Origin: Methanomassiliicoccaceae archaeon UBA113
Lineage (GTDB): Archaea > Thermoplasmatota > Thermoplasmata > Methanomassiliicoccales > Methanomethylophilaceae
Length of the DNA: 29,992 bases
Direction: 5' to 3'
NCBI GenBank assembly: GCA_002506175.1
Contig: DAXB01000045.1
Span: forward strand, 1-29,992
The notes beneath the pieces are model-generated. The model was not told the origin of the DNA. It did not search any database and saw only the letters and a list, made by a program, of their open reading frames with translations. Below are positions 1 through 7,312 of this stretch, piece after piece. Position 1 is the stretch's first letter; the number at the start of each line of letters is the position of its first letter. Both the position numbers and the translations under genes were made by a program.

Positions 1-70
1 GTCATGATAATTACCGAACACAGTTCTCTGTACCCCGAATAATATAACATTCAGATGGTTATGCCTCTTC

Positions 71-319
71 ATGATCCCCATCTGCCAAAGCTGTGGAATG
101 CCTCTAAAAGACCAGTCCGTTTATGGTACAGACTCTGACAGTTCTCCCAACGAGGATTACTGTATCTACTGCTACAAGGAAGGCTGTTTCATACACAACG
201 TGACCATGGATACTTTCATCGACATGTGCTCCCAGTACGGAGAACAGGCTGGAATGACCAACGATCAGATGAAAGAATATTGCTCCAAACTATTCCCCAC
301 CCTAAAAAGGTGGCAGTGA
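71..319 (+). CDS. Small zinc-ribbon protein (Zn_ribbon_2-like, 82 aa)
   Basis: The protein opens with C5-x2-C8-G-M-P-L and continues to C31-x2-C34, the four-cysteine pattern of the putative zinc-ribbon family I associate with PF12674; C39 follows in G-C-F. The C-terminal half is a predicted helix with no enzyme motif. Members are small metal-binding proteins of unknown role. The ATG at 71 lies about 25 bp after an AT-rich TATA-like stretch (about 40-50), so the mRNA may be leaderless. It ends in TGA and is convergent with the small modifier gene at 355-546. Function is unknown; the zinc-ribbon call is by motif only. Confidence 0.8.
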   Translation: MIPICQSCGMPLKDQSVYGTDSDSSPNEDYCIYCYKEGCFIHNVTMDTFIDMCSQYGEQAGMTNDQMKEYCSKLFPTLKRWQ

Positions 320-354
320 TTCGGTTCGGAAATGACATTGAAGTATTCGGCATT

Positions 355-546
355 TCATCCGCCGGATGCAACCCTGAGCACCTTTACCTCGCTCTCATCG
401 CTAAGGACGGTATCCATAGGGACGGGCCTCCCGTTCATCATGTACAGATATGAATCCGGGTGCATTCCTTCCTTGGAAACAGCCTCCTCGATTGTGATAC
501 CTGAAGCAACGATGTACACATCCGCAGACACGATAAGTTTGGGCAT
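355..546 (-). CDS. Ubiquitin-like small modifier / sulfur carrier (SAMP, MoaD/ThiS-like, 63 aa)
   Basis: The 63-residue protein ends exactly in Gly-Gly after a hydrophobic-charged strand (V-K-V-L-R-V-A-S-G-G). This is the hallmark of beta-grasp proteins activated by E1-like enzymes: ThiS, MoaD and archaeal SAMPs. The middle reads Y-L-Y-M-M-N-G-R-P-V-P-x-D-T-V-L, matching the usual ubiquitin-fold layout of an N-G-x-x-V turn before the last strands. A TATA-like ATTAAAAG at 568-576 sits about 27 bp before the ATG, suggesting a leaderless transcript. It could carry sulfur for tRNA thiolation or molybdopterin, or be conjugated to proteins; sequence alone cannot decide. The E1-like gene at 15358-16026 is a plausible partner. 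Confidence 0.8.
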   Translation of the reverse strand: MPKLIVSADVYIVASGITIEEAVSKEGMHPDSYLYMMNGRPVPMDTVLSDESEVKVLRVASGG

Positions 547-651
547 AATCTTGTAATCCGCATCCTCCTTTTAATCCTGAGCATAGCTGCCTAATGCATT
601 TGCACAGTAACGGTCAAGATTATTGCTGCATGTTGACGAAATACCTATAAT

Positions 652-665
652 GAATGTCGACATTC
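652..665. promoter_or_regulatory. 14-bp perfect palindrome, candidate operator of citrate synthase
   Basis: GAATGTCGACATTC is a perfect inverted repeat. It lies just after a TATA-like ATACCTATAA (641-650) and before the ribosome-binding GGTGAT (684-689) of the citrate synthase gene. A dyad between the TATA box and the expected transcription start is a typical archaeal repressor site. The repressor is not known. Confidence 0.5.
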
Positions 666-693
666 GCAGATTACCAACATCACGGTGATACCT

Positions 694-2043
694 ATGAGAA
701 AGGATTACGAAACTTTCATCAAAGACAAGTGCGAAATGTGCATCAGAAACGACACCTTCGCACAGGAGGAGTACTCGAAGTACGATGTCAAAAAGGGTCT
801 CCGCGATGCTGAAGGAAAAGGGGTCATTGTCGGCCTCACCGAAGTCTCGCAGGTAGACGGTACCATAATGACCGAAAACGGCAAGCAGGAATGCAAGGGA
901 ATCCTGCGCTACCGCGGATACAGCATCGAAGACCTCACGAACGGATTCCTCAACAAGAGGATGGGATTCGAGGAAGTAATGTACCTCATCCTGTTCGGAA
1001 GCCTCCCCACTGAAGAAGAGCTGGACGAGTTCAAATCGATCATAAACGAGAACATGCAGCTCCCACGCACATTCACCAGAGACGTCATAATGAAAGCTGC
1101 CAGCAAGGATGTCATGAACTCTATTTCCAGGGAGATCCTGTTCCTGGCATCTTATGATGATGATGCACTGGACAACTCGCTCGACAATGTCCTCAGACAG
1201 TGCCTGTATCTGATTACGGTCTTCCCCATGCTCACGGTTTACAGCTACCATGCTTACAACCACTACATCAACAACCAGAGCATGTACATCCACAACCCGG
1301 ACCCGTCGCTCTCAATGGCGGAGAACTTCCTCCGTATGCTCAGACCGGACACGCAGTACTCGAAGCTCGAAGCTACGGTCCTCGACCTCGCTCTCGTCCT
1401 CCATATGGAGCACGGAGGAGGGAACAACTCGACATTCACAACCAGAGTGACGACTTCCAGCGGATCCGATTCATATGCCGTCATCGCTGCAGCAATGTCC
1501 TCTTTGAAGGGCCCTAAACACGGAGGTGCCAACCTCAAAGTCATGGACATGATGGAAGACATCAGGTCGCACGTGGACGACCCCGATGACATCGAAGCTC
1601 TCACGTCATATCTGAACAAGATTCTCGACAAGGACGCATTCGACAAGGCTGGGCTCATCTACGGAATGGGACATGCGGTCTACACCATATCCGATCCCCG
1701 TGCCGAGGTGTTCAAATCATTCGTGAAGGATCTCGCAACCGAGAAGGGACGCCTCAACGACTTCCAGTACTACCATAACATTGAGAAGATCGCACCCGGC
1801 CTTATCATGGCTCACAAGCACAACTCGAAAAGCGTCTGTGCGAATGTCGACTTCTACAGCGGATTCGTCTACGACATGCTGAACATCCCCAAGGAACTAT
1901 ACACTCCTCTGTTCGCAACCGCCAGGATTGTCGGATGGAGCGCACACCGCATCGAGGAGCTCATCACATCCAACAAGATCCTGAGGCCCGCCTACGTAAA
2001 TATCCAGAGCCCAAGGGATTATGTGCCGTTCGAGAAGAGATGA
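694..2043 (+). CDS. Citrate synthase (449 aa)
   Basis: Condenses acetyl-CoA with oxaloacetate, feeding 2-oxoglutarate and glutamate synthesis. The catalytic set is visible: H240 in H-M-E-H-G-G-G, H276 in G-P-K-H-G-G-A-N, H327 in G-M-G-H-A-V-Y and D386 in N-V-D-F-Y-S-G. The first histidine is usually in an A-D-H motif, here H-M-E-H. At about 449 residues it is longer than the usual archaeal enzyme of about 380, with an N-terminal extension and an inserted central segment (about 185-225). It therefore resembles the clostridial-type enzyme, so transfer from bacteria is possible. I chose ATG 694 over GTG 685 because GGTGAT at 684-689 is a good ribosome-binding site for 694. mptD starts 3 bases downstream. 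A related 2-methylcitrate synthase activity cannot be excluded. Confidence 0.93.
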   Translation: MRKDYETFIKDKCEMCIRNDTFAQEEYSKYDVKKGLRDAEGKGVIVGLTEVSQVDGTIMTENGKQECKGILRYRGYSIEDLTNGFLNKRMGFEEVMYLILFGSLPTEEELDEFKSIINENMQLPRTFTRDVIMKAASKDVMNSISREILFLASYDDDALDNSLDNVLRQCLYLITVFPMLTVYSYHAYNHYINNQSMYIHNPDPSLSMAENFLRMLRPDTQYSKLEATVLDLALVLHMEHGGGNNSTFTTRVTTSSGSDSYAVIAAAMSSLKGPKHGGANLKVMDMMEDIRSHVDDPDDIEALTSYLNKILDKDAFDKAGLIYGMGHAVYTISDPRAEVFKSFVKDLATEKGRLNDFQYYHNIEKIAPGLIMAHKHNSKSVCANVDFYSGFVYDMLNIPKELYTPLFATARIVGWSAHRIEELITSNKILRPAYVNIQSPRDYVPFEKR

Positions 2044-2046
2044 ATC

Positions 2047-2424
2047 ATGACTGAGAGAGAAGACCTGGCGAACGATAGATTCTCGTGTTCTGAACGTGAA
2101 CGCGCTGTTTTCGAAGCGGGAATCAAGCTCGCCACCGTCTATCACCAATTCGTCGGCACACCCGTGAACATCGATTCCGTGGAAGGCCTGGAGAAGACCA
2201 TAGCAAAGGCTATCGAGGTACAACCCTACGTCGAATCGGCGATGATCAAAATCAACCGCTCGGTATTCTGTACCGGCGGGGACACTTATTCCTACGTTTC
2301 TCTGACGGGCGATATGATAGATGCCGTTGTGGTCATCAAACTGGGCGTTAGCAAGGTCACTGCAGAAATGAGGTATGATGAGGAGCTCAAGTACCCATTG
2401 ATGTTCGTCTCATCGATAGAATGA
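2047..2424 (+). CDS. mptD: Archaeal dihydroneopterin aldolase MptD (125 aa)
   Basis: Residues 15-45 contain E-R-E-R-A-V-F-E-A-G-I-K-L and Y-H-Q-F-V-G-T-P-V, the signature of the archaeal MptD family (formerly DUF372, unrelated to bacterial FolB). The enzyme splits 7,8-dihydroneopterin into 6-hydroxymethyl-dihydropterin and glycolaldehyde, a step toward tetrahydromethanopterin. Length matches the family. It begins 3 bases after the citrate synthase stop, so the two are probably co-transcribed; no metabolic link is obvious. It is notable here because Methanomassiliicoccales are described as lacking the methyl-H4MPT branch of methanogenesis, so the pterin product may serve another purpose. Confidence 0.85.
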   Translation: MTEREDLANDRFSCSERERAVFEAGIKLATVYHQFVGTPVNIDSVEGLEKTIAKAIEVQPYVESAMIKINRSVFCTGGDTYSYVSLTGDMIDAVVVIKLGVSKVTAEMRYDEELKYPLMFVSSIE

Positions 2425-2490
2425 ATAATCATCAGACCCTGACTTCGGATTCGAGCTTCATGCATATGTCATGCCAATGCTCTTAGATTA

Positions 2491-3039
2491 TCAGAAAATG
2501 ACATTGTCGGCACCGAGCAGAACAGTTGCTACGATATTCCTCTGAGCACCGAACTTTTCATTGAGATAATTTGCAGTAGGAAGACACGGGTAGAAAACCC
2601 TAGGCCGAACATCATCATCCACTCCTTCGACTTCTAAAGAAAGCGAGTGTATGTAGTTTCTCATGGGGTAATCGGTCACCAGATGAATGTTGATGAAAAG
2701 ATTGTGCATAAGCCAAATCTAATCCTCGCAATCATACTTTTCCTGAGTTCCCATAAGGACATCATGACCGATAGTCGTGCCCCTGTCGTCGATGATCTCC
2801 ATGAAAGGTTCCGTGAACATCCGAAAATTGATACTACAGAAGAGGATGAGTTTAAGTTGCTTCTCGGCAACCTCATTCAGACCGACAGGTACCGAAAGCA
2901 TCACGCCTTCATTGGAATGCTCGTACTCCATCTCCCTGATCACACTTATCAGACTGTCTGATAACGGCTCTATACGGACTATCCCCGGGTGAAGAAGGAG
3001 AGCATTGGAGAAGTCTGAGTAGTGCATTGGAGGATACAT
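2491..3039 (-). CDS. Unknown protein with in-frame TAG at codon 107 (candidate pyrrolysine protein)
   Basis: Reading from ATG 3039, 106 codons lead to TAG at 2721-2719. The same frame stays open for 75 more codons to TGA at 2493-2491. The residues around the amber codon are K-Y-D-C-E-D-[TAG]-I-W-L-M-H-N. Both halves alternate hydrophobic and charged residues as in a beta-rich soluble domain, and I recognise no family. The genome encodes tRNA-Pyl and PylS (28.2 kb), so the TAG may be read as pyrrolysine to give 182 residues. Alternatively the protein is 106 residues, or this is a gene broken by a nonsense mutation. It lies 44 bases downstream of the SLOG-SLATT gene on the same strand, suggesting one operon, although AT-rich sequence at 3046-3056 could be its own promoter. 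ATG 3027 is an alternative start. Confidence 0.6.
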
Positions 3040-3083
3040 CCAATTAAGTTATAACATACTTTCCATCCAAATAGAGGCGATAT

Positions 3084-5102
3084 TCAGACAAGTCCGTGCG
3101 TATCGAGAGTGTTCTTTTTATGAATACTGATACTTAGCTGACCGTTGGTCCAATCGTGAAGCTCTTTGAGGGTGAGATCTCCAAGTTCCTTAAGGATGAG
3201 GATGTCCACATCTTCTTTGGACATGTGGCTGAATACTACTTGGTCGAAGAGGTATGAACGCTCAAGTTTCCTCTTGGCTATCTTGAACGTATTGATTTTA
3301 GCATCATTACGATTGCTCCTCAGACTGAGCAACAATGCAGCCAAAACGGTGATCGATGTCAATACAGCCATCATCGCAATCAATATCGATTTGATGATCA
3401 CCTCGAATGTGATATGCAGATCGAAAATGATGATAGGTTCGATAGGGTAACCGGCATCGAAACACCACATCAGATATATCACCATGAAAATCGAAGTGAT
3501 CGATATGACTATGCTGAACAGGTTGAGACACCTGTTCATTAGGGCGAAACCTTTCTTGTTGCCGTATCTCTGCATCATGGAACGGCCTTTGGGATCCCCG
3601 TACTCTGTCTTTGTGTCATGGATGAGACGTTCTTCGAGCCAGCATTTCTTGACGATCTCCACCCTGGATTTCTTATCGAAAGTATTCCAGACAGGAACAT
3701 CATTCATGAAATAACCCTGCCATGAACGCATCACGACAAGAGTCCATACCAGATCGGATTTGACCATATCGTCATAGTTCTCGCTTAGACGGCACCTTAC
3801 CCCGATCAGACCCCGATAATAGTTTACGCGCAACATCTCCGCCAGACACCGGTAGTGAACGAATCTGCGATGATAGTCCGCTGAAGCATAAACATAATTA
3901 ACTACGAGCACCAGAACAGTTGTGAAGAGGAATATTATTCCGGAGAGAACATTCTTGTCAAACAGAATGAACAGACTGAACTGGATGCTATTGATCAGGT
4001 TGAGGATCAGCATCGTCATGCAGAATTTGTACCATTTCCTCTCATATTTGGATGACAGTGAATCTGTGGCAGCAAAACGTTTCGCACAGGCAGACATGAT
4101 CCGATTGGACTTGATGGCCTCGATCTCACTCACGACCTCGGGTTCGGCATTATCAATCCCATCATAGCGGAGCAGCGAATCGACCTGATACGAATTGGTT
4201 TCGAACTCCTCCAATTCAGCGTTCATCTGATCCATGCTGGTCAGTATTTCACCATACTTCCGAGGGATGTCCTTCTCTACATTGAGTTCCAAATGTTTTG
4301 AAGCGTAATGGGGATCGAAAACCGAGTACTCTACGGAACCATCATCGGTCCCGCTTGATCCGGAACCATATTCGGCCTTATACAGTTCCGGGAGTATGTA
4401 TCCTTTGAGACCAGTGTTCTCCACATCCGGTGTGAGACAGCCTTTGTGTTCTACAAGATAGTCTTTCTCGGAAGCCCTGTCCACCTGTATCCAGTAGACC
4501 AAGCAGTTGTCGACCCACCCGAGAGTCTTGGAATCGAAAAGCTGATTGTTAGCCATGTCTAGATAATTGGCGCCGAATATATCATTCCGGTAATCATCCA
4601 GATGTACCCAGTCGCAGCCGTTGTAGGCCATCTTCAAAATCGAATAGGTGCCGCCGTCCTTAGAGTATGAGCGACCATCCCACAACGTGATCATGATATG
4701 GGAATATGATACCAGGAAAGCACCCAATTCACGAAGTCTTCTAGACTGGCAATCTGAACTTGGACTGATGATCTTAGGTTCGAGACATCTGTCATAACTG
4801 AGAATCGACTCGAAATCCTTCATATTGGAATCAGTGCTGAAAAGCTTCCTGTATGATTCTGATTCCTCCGAGAAAACTGGCGCAATATACAGGCCGAGGT
4901 CGATGGCTACGGATGCCCCTATGAGGTCGGAACCGTCGGTCATTGCCGTCATAAGGACTATATCCGAGTGCGGATAGCTTGCGCTGAGCCCCTGCAAGTA
5001 CGAACGCAATTCATCTTTAATCTGAGCACGCCTGTCCTCCGGAATATCCTTATGTCCGGTAATGGAAACAACGATGGGTGCCTTCACACGATCATAGCGC
5101 AT
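3084..5102 (-). CDS. SLOG-SLATT fusion: predicted nucleotide-sensing membrane effector (672 aa)
   Basis: The N-terminal part (about 9-165) is a Rossmann-like SLOG domain: S-I-T-G-H-K-D at 13-19, T-A-M-T-D-G-S-D-L at 52-60, and W-D-G followed by G-G-T at 141-152, the usual ligand-binding loops. A helical linker (about 270-345) leads to two membrane hairpins, about 361-405 and 526-594. The charged segment after the first resembles SLATT/DUF4231 proteins. SLOG domains are predicted to bind nucleotide signals, and SLATT proteins are predicted pores that kill or arrest the cell; both are known from comparative genomics of conflict systems. I chose ATG 5102 because the SLOG strand starts soon after it and a TATA-like ACATATTTTAAAG lies upstream. 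ATG 5198 would add 32 residues containing a repeated W-L-V segment. The amber-containing gene follows directly. Function is predicted only. Confidence 0.75.
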   Translation of the reverse strand: MRYDRVKAPIVVSITGHKDIPEDRRAQIKDELRSYLQGLSASYPHSDIVLMTAMTDGSDLIGASVAIDLGLYIAPVFSEESESYRKLFSTDSNMKDFESILSYDRCLEPKIISPSSDCQSRRLRELGAFLVSYSHIMITLWDGRSYSKDGGTYSILKMAYNGCDWVHLDDYRNDIFGANYLDMANNQLFDSKTLGWVDNCLVYWIQVDRASEKDYLVEHKGCLTPDVENTGLKGYILPELYKAEYGSGSSGTDDGSVEYSVFDPHYASKHLELNVEKDIPRKYGEILTSMDQMNAELEEFETNSYQVDSLLRYDGIDNAEPEVVSEIEAIKSNRIMSACAKRFAATDSLSSKYERKWYKFCMTMLILNLINSIQFSLFILFDKNVLSGIIFLFTTVLVLVVNYVYASADYHRRFVHYRCLAEMLRVNYYRGLIGVRCRLSENYDDMVKSDLVWTLVVMRSWQGYFMNDVPVWNTFDKKSRVEIVKKCWLEERLIHDTKTEYGDPKGRSMMQRYGNKKGFALMNRCLNLFSIVISITSIFMVIYLMWCFDAGYPIEPIIIFDLHITFEVIIKSILIAMMAVLTSITVLAALLLSLRSNRNDAKINTFKIAKRKLERSYLFDQVVFSHMSKEDVDILILKELGDLTLKELHDWTNGQLSISIHKKNTLDTHGLV

Positions 5103-5253
5103 CTTGAACTTCGTCGCAACTAGCCAGTATTCTTTAAAATATGTATCGACAAGCCAGATTTCTTTGAAACGTGAAGTCGGTTTTTTTATGAATTCCATTA
5201 AATATTATAAAATATATTTATTGGTAGCCGTTCTATTTACCAGCGGGGTAACC

Positions 5254-5799
5254 ATGATTACTGATATCAAAATCGGAATAACCGGACTTCCGGGATCAGG
5301 AAAGACATACGCGTTACTTCGCGTCATCGAGATGCTTGCCGAAGAGGAGCTTTCCATAGGCGGGATGATCGATGAGCCCATTGAGGATGGAAGAAAGAAG
5401 ACCGGTTTCACCGTCCGCAATATACTCACAGGTGAGAAACAAGTCTTTGCCAGCACTGAGATCGAGTCCAAGATCATGGTCGGAAAGATCGGTGTGAACC
5501 TCTCTAAACTCGAAGAGGTCGGAGTAGCTGCCATCAAGGAAGCTTGCGAGAAATGCGACATCATCGTTATTGACGAAGTGGGAAAAATGGAAGTGGAGAG
5601 CGAAGCCTTCGTAGAGGCTGTTAAAGAATCCCTCGAAGTCGAGAAACCCATGATAATCACCCTCCACAAGAAATCGAGGAACCCGCTCCTCCAAGATATC
5701 AGAAGAAGGGATGACGTCAGGATTCTCGAAGTCACACCCACGAACAGGAACCTCTTGCCTTATAAGATCGTCCGTCTCATGCACGGTGAGAACGCTTGA
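5254..5799 (+). CDS. THEP1-family nucleoside-triphosphatase (181 aa)
   Basis: A P-loop G-L-P-G-S-G-K-T at 11-18 and a Walker B I-V-I-D-E-V-G-K-M-E at 104-113 identify the archaeal/eukaryotic THEP1 (NTPase_1, PF03266) family. It hydrolyses NTPs in vitro, and its cellular role is not settled. Length is typical (about 175-190). The start at ATG 5254 is just before the first strand leading to the P-loop; the in-frame upstream extension to 5104 overlaps the divergent SLOG-SLATT promoter and was rejected. Its stop overlaps the TTG start of trm1 by four bases (TTGA), so the two genes are probably translationally coupled. Confidence 0.9.
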   Translation: MITDIKIGITGLPGSGKTYALLRVIEMLAEEELSIGGMIDEPIEDGRKKTGFTVRNILTGEKQVFASTEIESKIMVGKIGVNLSKLEEVGVAAIKEACEKCDIIVIDEVGKMEVESEAFVEAVKESLEVEKPMIITLHKKSRNPLLQDIRRRDDVRILEVTPTNRNLLPYKIVRLMHGENA

Positions 5800-6902
5800 G
5801 TCCCCAAGGTGTCGTAATCCACGAGGGCTCGACGGATATTCTAGTGCCCGAACTCCATTCTTCCGGAGGACCAGGCAAGATCCAAGGCGGCGTCTTCTTC
5901 AACGAGCAGATGGCCTTCAACCGCGACATCAGCATAATGCTTCTCCGTGCCACCGGCAGAGACCTTCGCGTCGCCGATGCTATGACGGCTACGGGCTCCA
6001 GAGCGGTGAGGATAGCCAATGAGGTCAAAGGTACTGAGGTTGTCGCTAATGATTACAGCGCGGATGCCATACCCTACATCCAAGCCAACATCGAGATGAA
6101 CAGTCTCTCCAACTGCAGAGCATCCAACAAGGATCTGCACATTCTTTTCACAGAGGAATCCTTCGACTACGTTGATCTTGATCCATTCGGATCGCCTGTA
6201 CCTTTCCTTCAGTCCGCGATTAGAGGATGCAGAAAAGGCGGCATTCTCGCAATCACCGCTACCGATACCGCGCCTCTTGCCGGTGCACATGCACCCAAAT
6301 GCAGACGCAGATACCAGTCGGAACCCGTAAGAGGTTACATGTGCCATGAAGGAGGCCTGCGTATCCTAATGTGCACCGTTGCCAGAGAGCTTGCGAAGCT
6401 CGATAGGGGCATGAAACCGCTCCTGTCCTTCTACGCGGACCACTATCTCCGCACCTATGTCCAGGTGCAGGACAAGGTTGAGGATGCGGACAGGATGCTG
6501 GAGCAACTCGGATACATGGAATACAACACTGAGACTCTCGATAGATCCACGTCCAAACATTACGATGAGGCACACAAGTATGGGCCATTCTGGCTCGGAC
6601 CTCTTCACGATCAGGAGTTCCTTTCGAAATTCAGAGCAGAAGGTATGGCCACGGAGAAGAGGTGCAACAAGTACCTCGATCTTTGGAGGAACGAGTTAGA
6701 TACCGAGGTATTCGTCTACGATATGAGCGAGCTCTCTTCTCATCTCAAGAGATCTCCACCGAAACTCGTCGATTTCATAGACCTCCTAAAGACCAACGGC
6801 AAAGCTTCCATGACCCATATGTCTCCCACATCATTCAAGACGGATCTGTCCGTTCAGCAGGTAAAGGACCTCTACCTGGAACTGACACCGGATCGCAAAT
6901 GA
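5796..6902 (+). CDS. trm1: tRNA (guanine(26)-N2)-dimethyltransferase Trm1 (368 aa)
   Basis: Uses S-adenosylmethionine to dimethylate G26 of tRNA. Visible motifs are F-F-N-E-Q-M-A-F-N-R-D at 34-44, the SAM-binding region D-A-M-T-A-T-G-S-R at 61-69, and the catalytic D-P-F-G-S-P at 129-134. A Cys-containing C-terminal domain follows (C-R-R-R-Y, M-C-H-E-G). Length matches archaeal Trm1. The start is TTG at 5796, supported by GGTGAG five bases upstream and by the four-base overlap with the THEP1 stop; no ATG lies close enough to keep the N-terminal motif. It ends in TGA and is followed by 410 bases without a protein gene. Confidence 0.95.
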   Translation: MSPQGVVIHEGSTDILVPELHSSGGPGKIQGGVFFNEQMAFNRDISIMLLRATGRDLRVADAMTATGSRAVRIANEVKGTEVVANDYSADAIPYIQANIEMNSLSNCRASNKDLHILFTEESFDYVDLDPFGSPVPFLQSAIRGCRKGGILAITATDTAPLAGAHAPKCRRRYQSEPVRGYMCHEGGLRILMCTVARELAKLDRGMKPLLSFYADHYLRTYVQVQDKVEDADRMLEQLGYMEYNTETLDRSTSKHYDEAHKYGPFWLGPLHDQEFLSKFRAEGMATEKRCNKYLDLWRNELDTEVFVYDMSELSSHLKRSPPKLVDFIDLLKTNGKASMTHMSPTSFKTDLSVQQVKDLYLELTPDRK

Positions 6903-6969
6903 TGGGTCGTTTATCAAAGACCTTAACACTCAAAGTGAAGATTAAAAACTGATTGTCACTATTTTTCGG

Positions 6970-7165
6970 TAACATCTAGTGGACTGTACCAGGCAGGCCT
7001 TTCAGACCAGGGATCTGCGCATCAGCGCAGACCGATTTTTACCATAAGGTTGGTAATACCAATAACACCTTTAAGGTGAATCTAGGGGCTTTGTCCTCTC
7101 AGATCCCGGAGTCGTTTTCCATGCGACCTAGCAGAGCCCGCATCACGGGCTCTACAACCTATTTC
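6970..7165 (+). ncRNA. Candidate structured RNA between trm1 and purA
   Basis: Within the 6903-7312 gene-free stretch, these bases contain many inverted repeats and no plausible ORF. Pairings seen: TCTGCGC 7014-7020 with GCGCAGA 7025-7031; TTGGT 7050-7054 with ACCAA 7058-7062; CACCTT 7066-7071 with AAGGTG 7073-7078; GTCG 7111-7114 with CGAC 7124-7127; and AGAGCCCG 7133-7140 with CGGGCTCT 7146-7153. A long-range pair GGGATCTG 7010-7017 with CAGATCCC 7100-7107 would compete with the first hairpin. The last hairpin is followed by pyrimidine-rich sequence with T runs to 7181, as in a terminator. ATTAAAAAC at 6941-6949 could be the TATA box. It lacks SRP, RNase P, 5S and tRNA signatures. It could be a stand-alone RNA or a leader of purA. 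The rest of the gap holds the purA promoter region. Confidence 0.5.
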
Positions 7166-7312
7166 GCTTCCTTTCTATTTTAATCATTATTGATACATGT
7201 AACAAACGCACAAATCGGAAAACCTGAATCATAAACGGCCCTTGCAAGGAGACTTATTCCACCCCTATCCCTTTTATGTCTGGGAACCTTACGGGGAATC
7301 GGTGCCTTATCA

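Noticed and set aside
571..1293. 240-codon minus-strand ORF over citrate synthase
   Set aside because: Antisense shadow of a gene with clear catalytic motifs; the peptide is low in structure and has no family features.
6970..7165. SRP RNA, RNase P RNA or 5S rRNA identity for the candidate RNA
   Set aside because: None of their conserved core sequences were found on either strand and the size does not fit.
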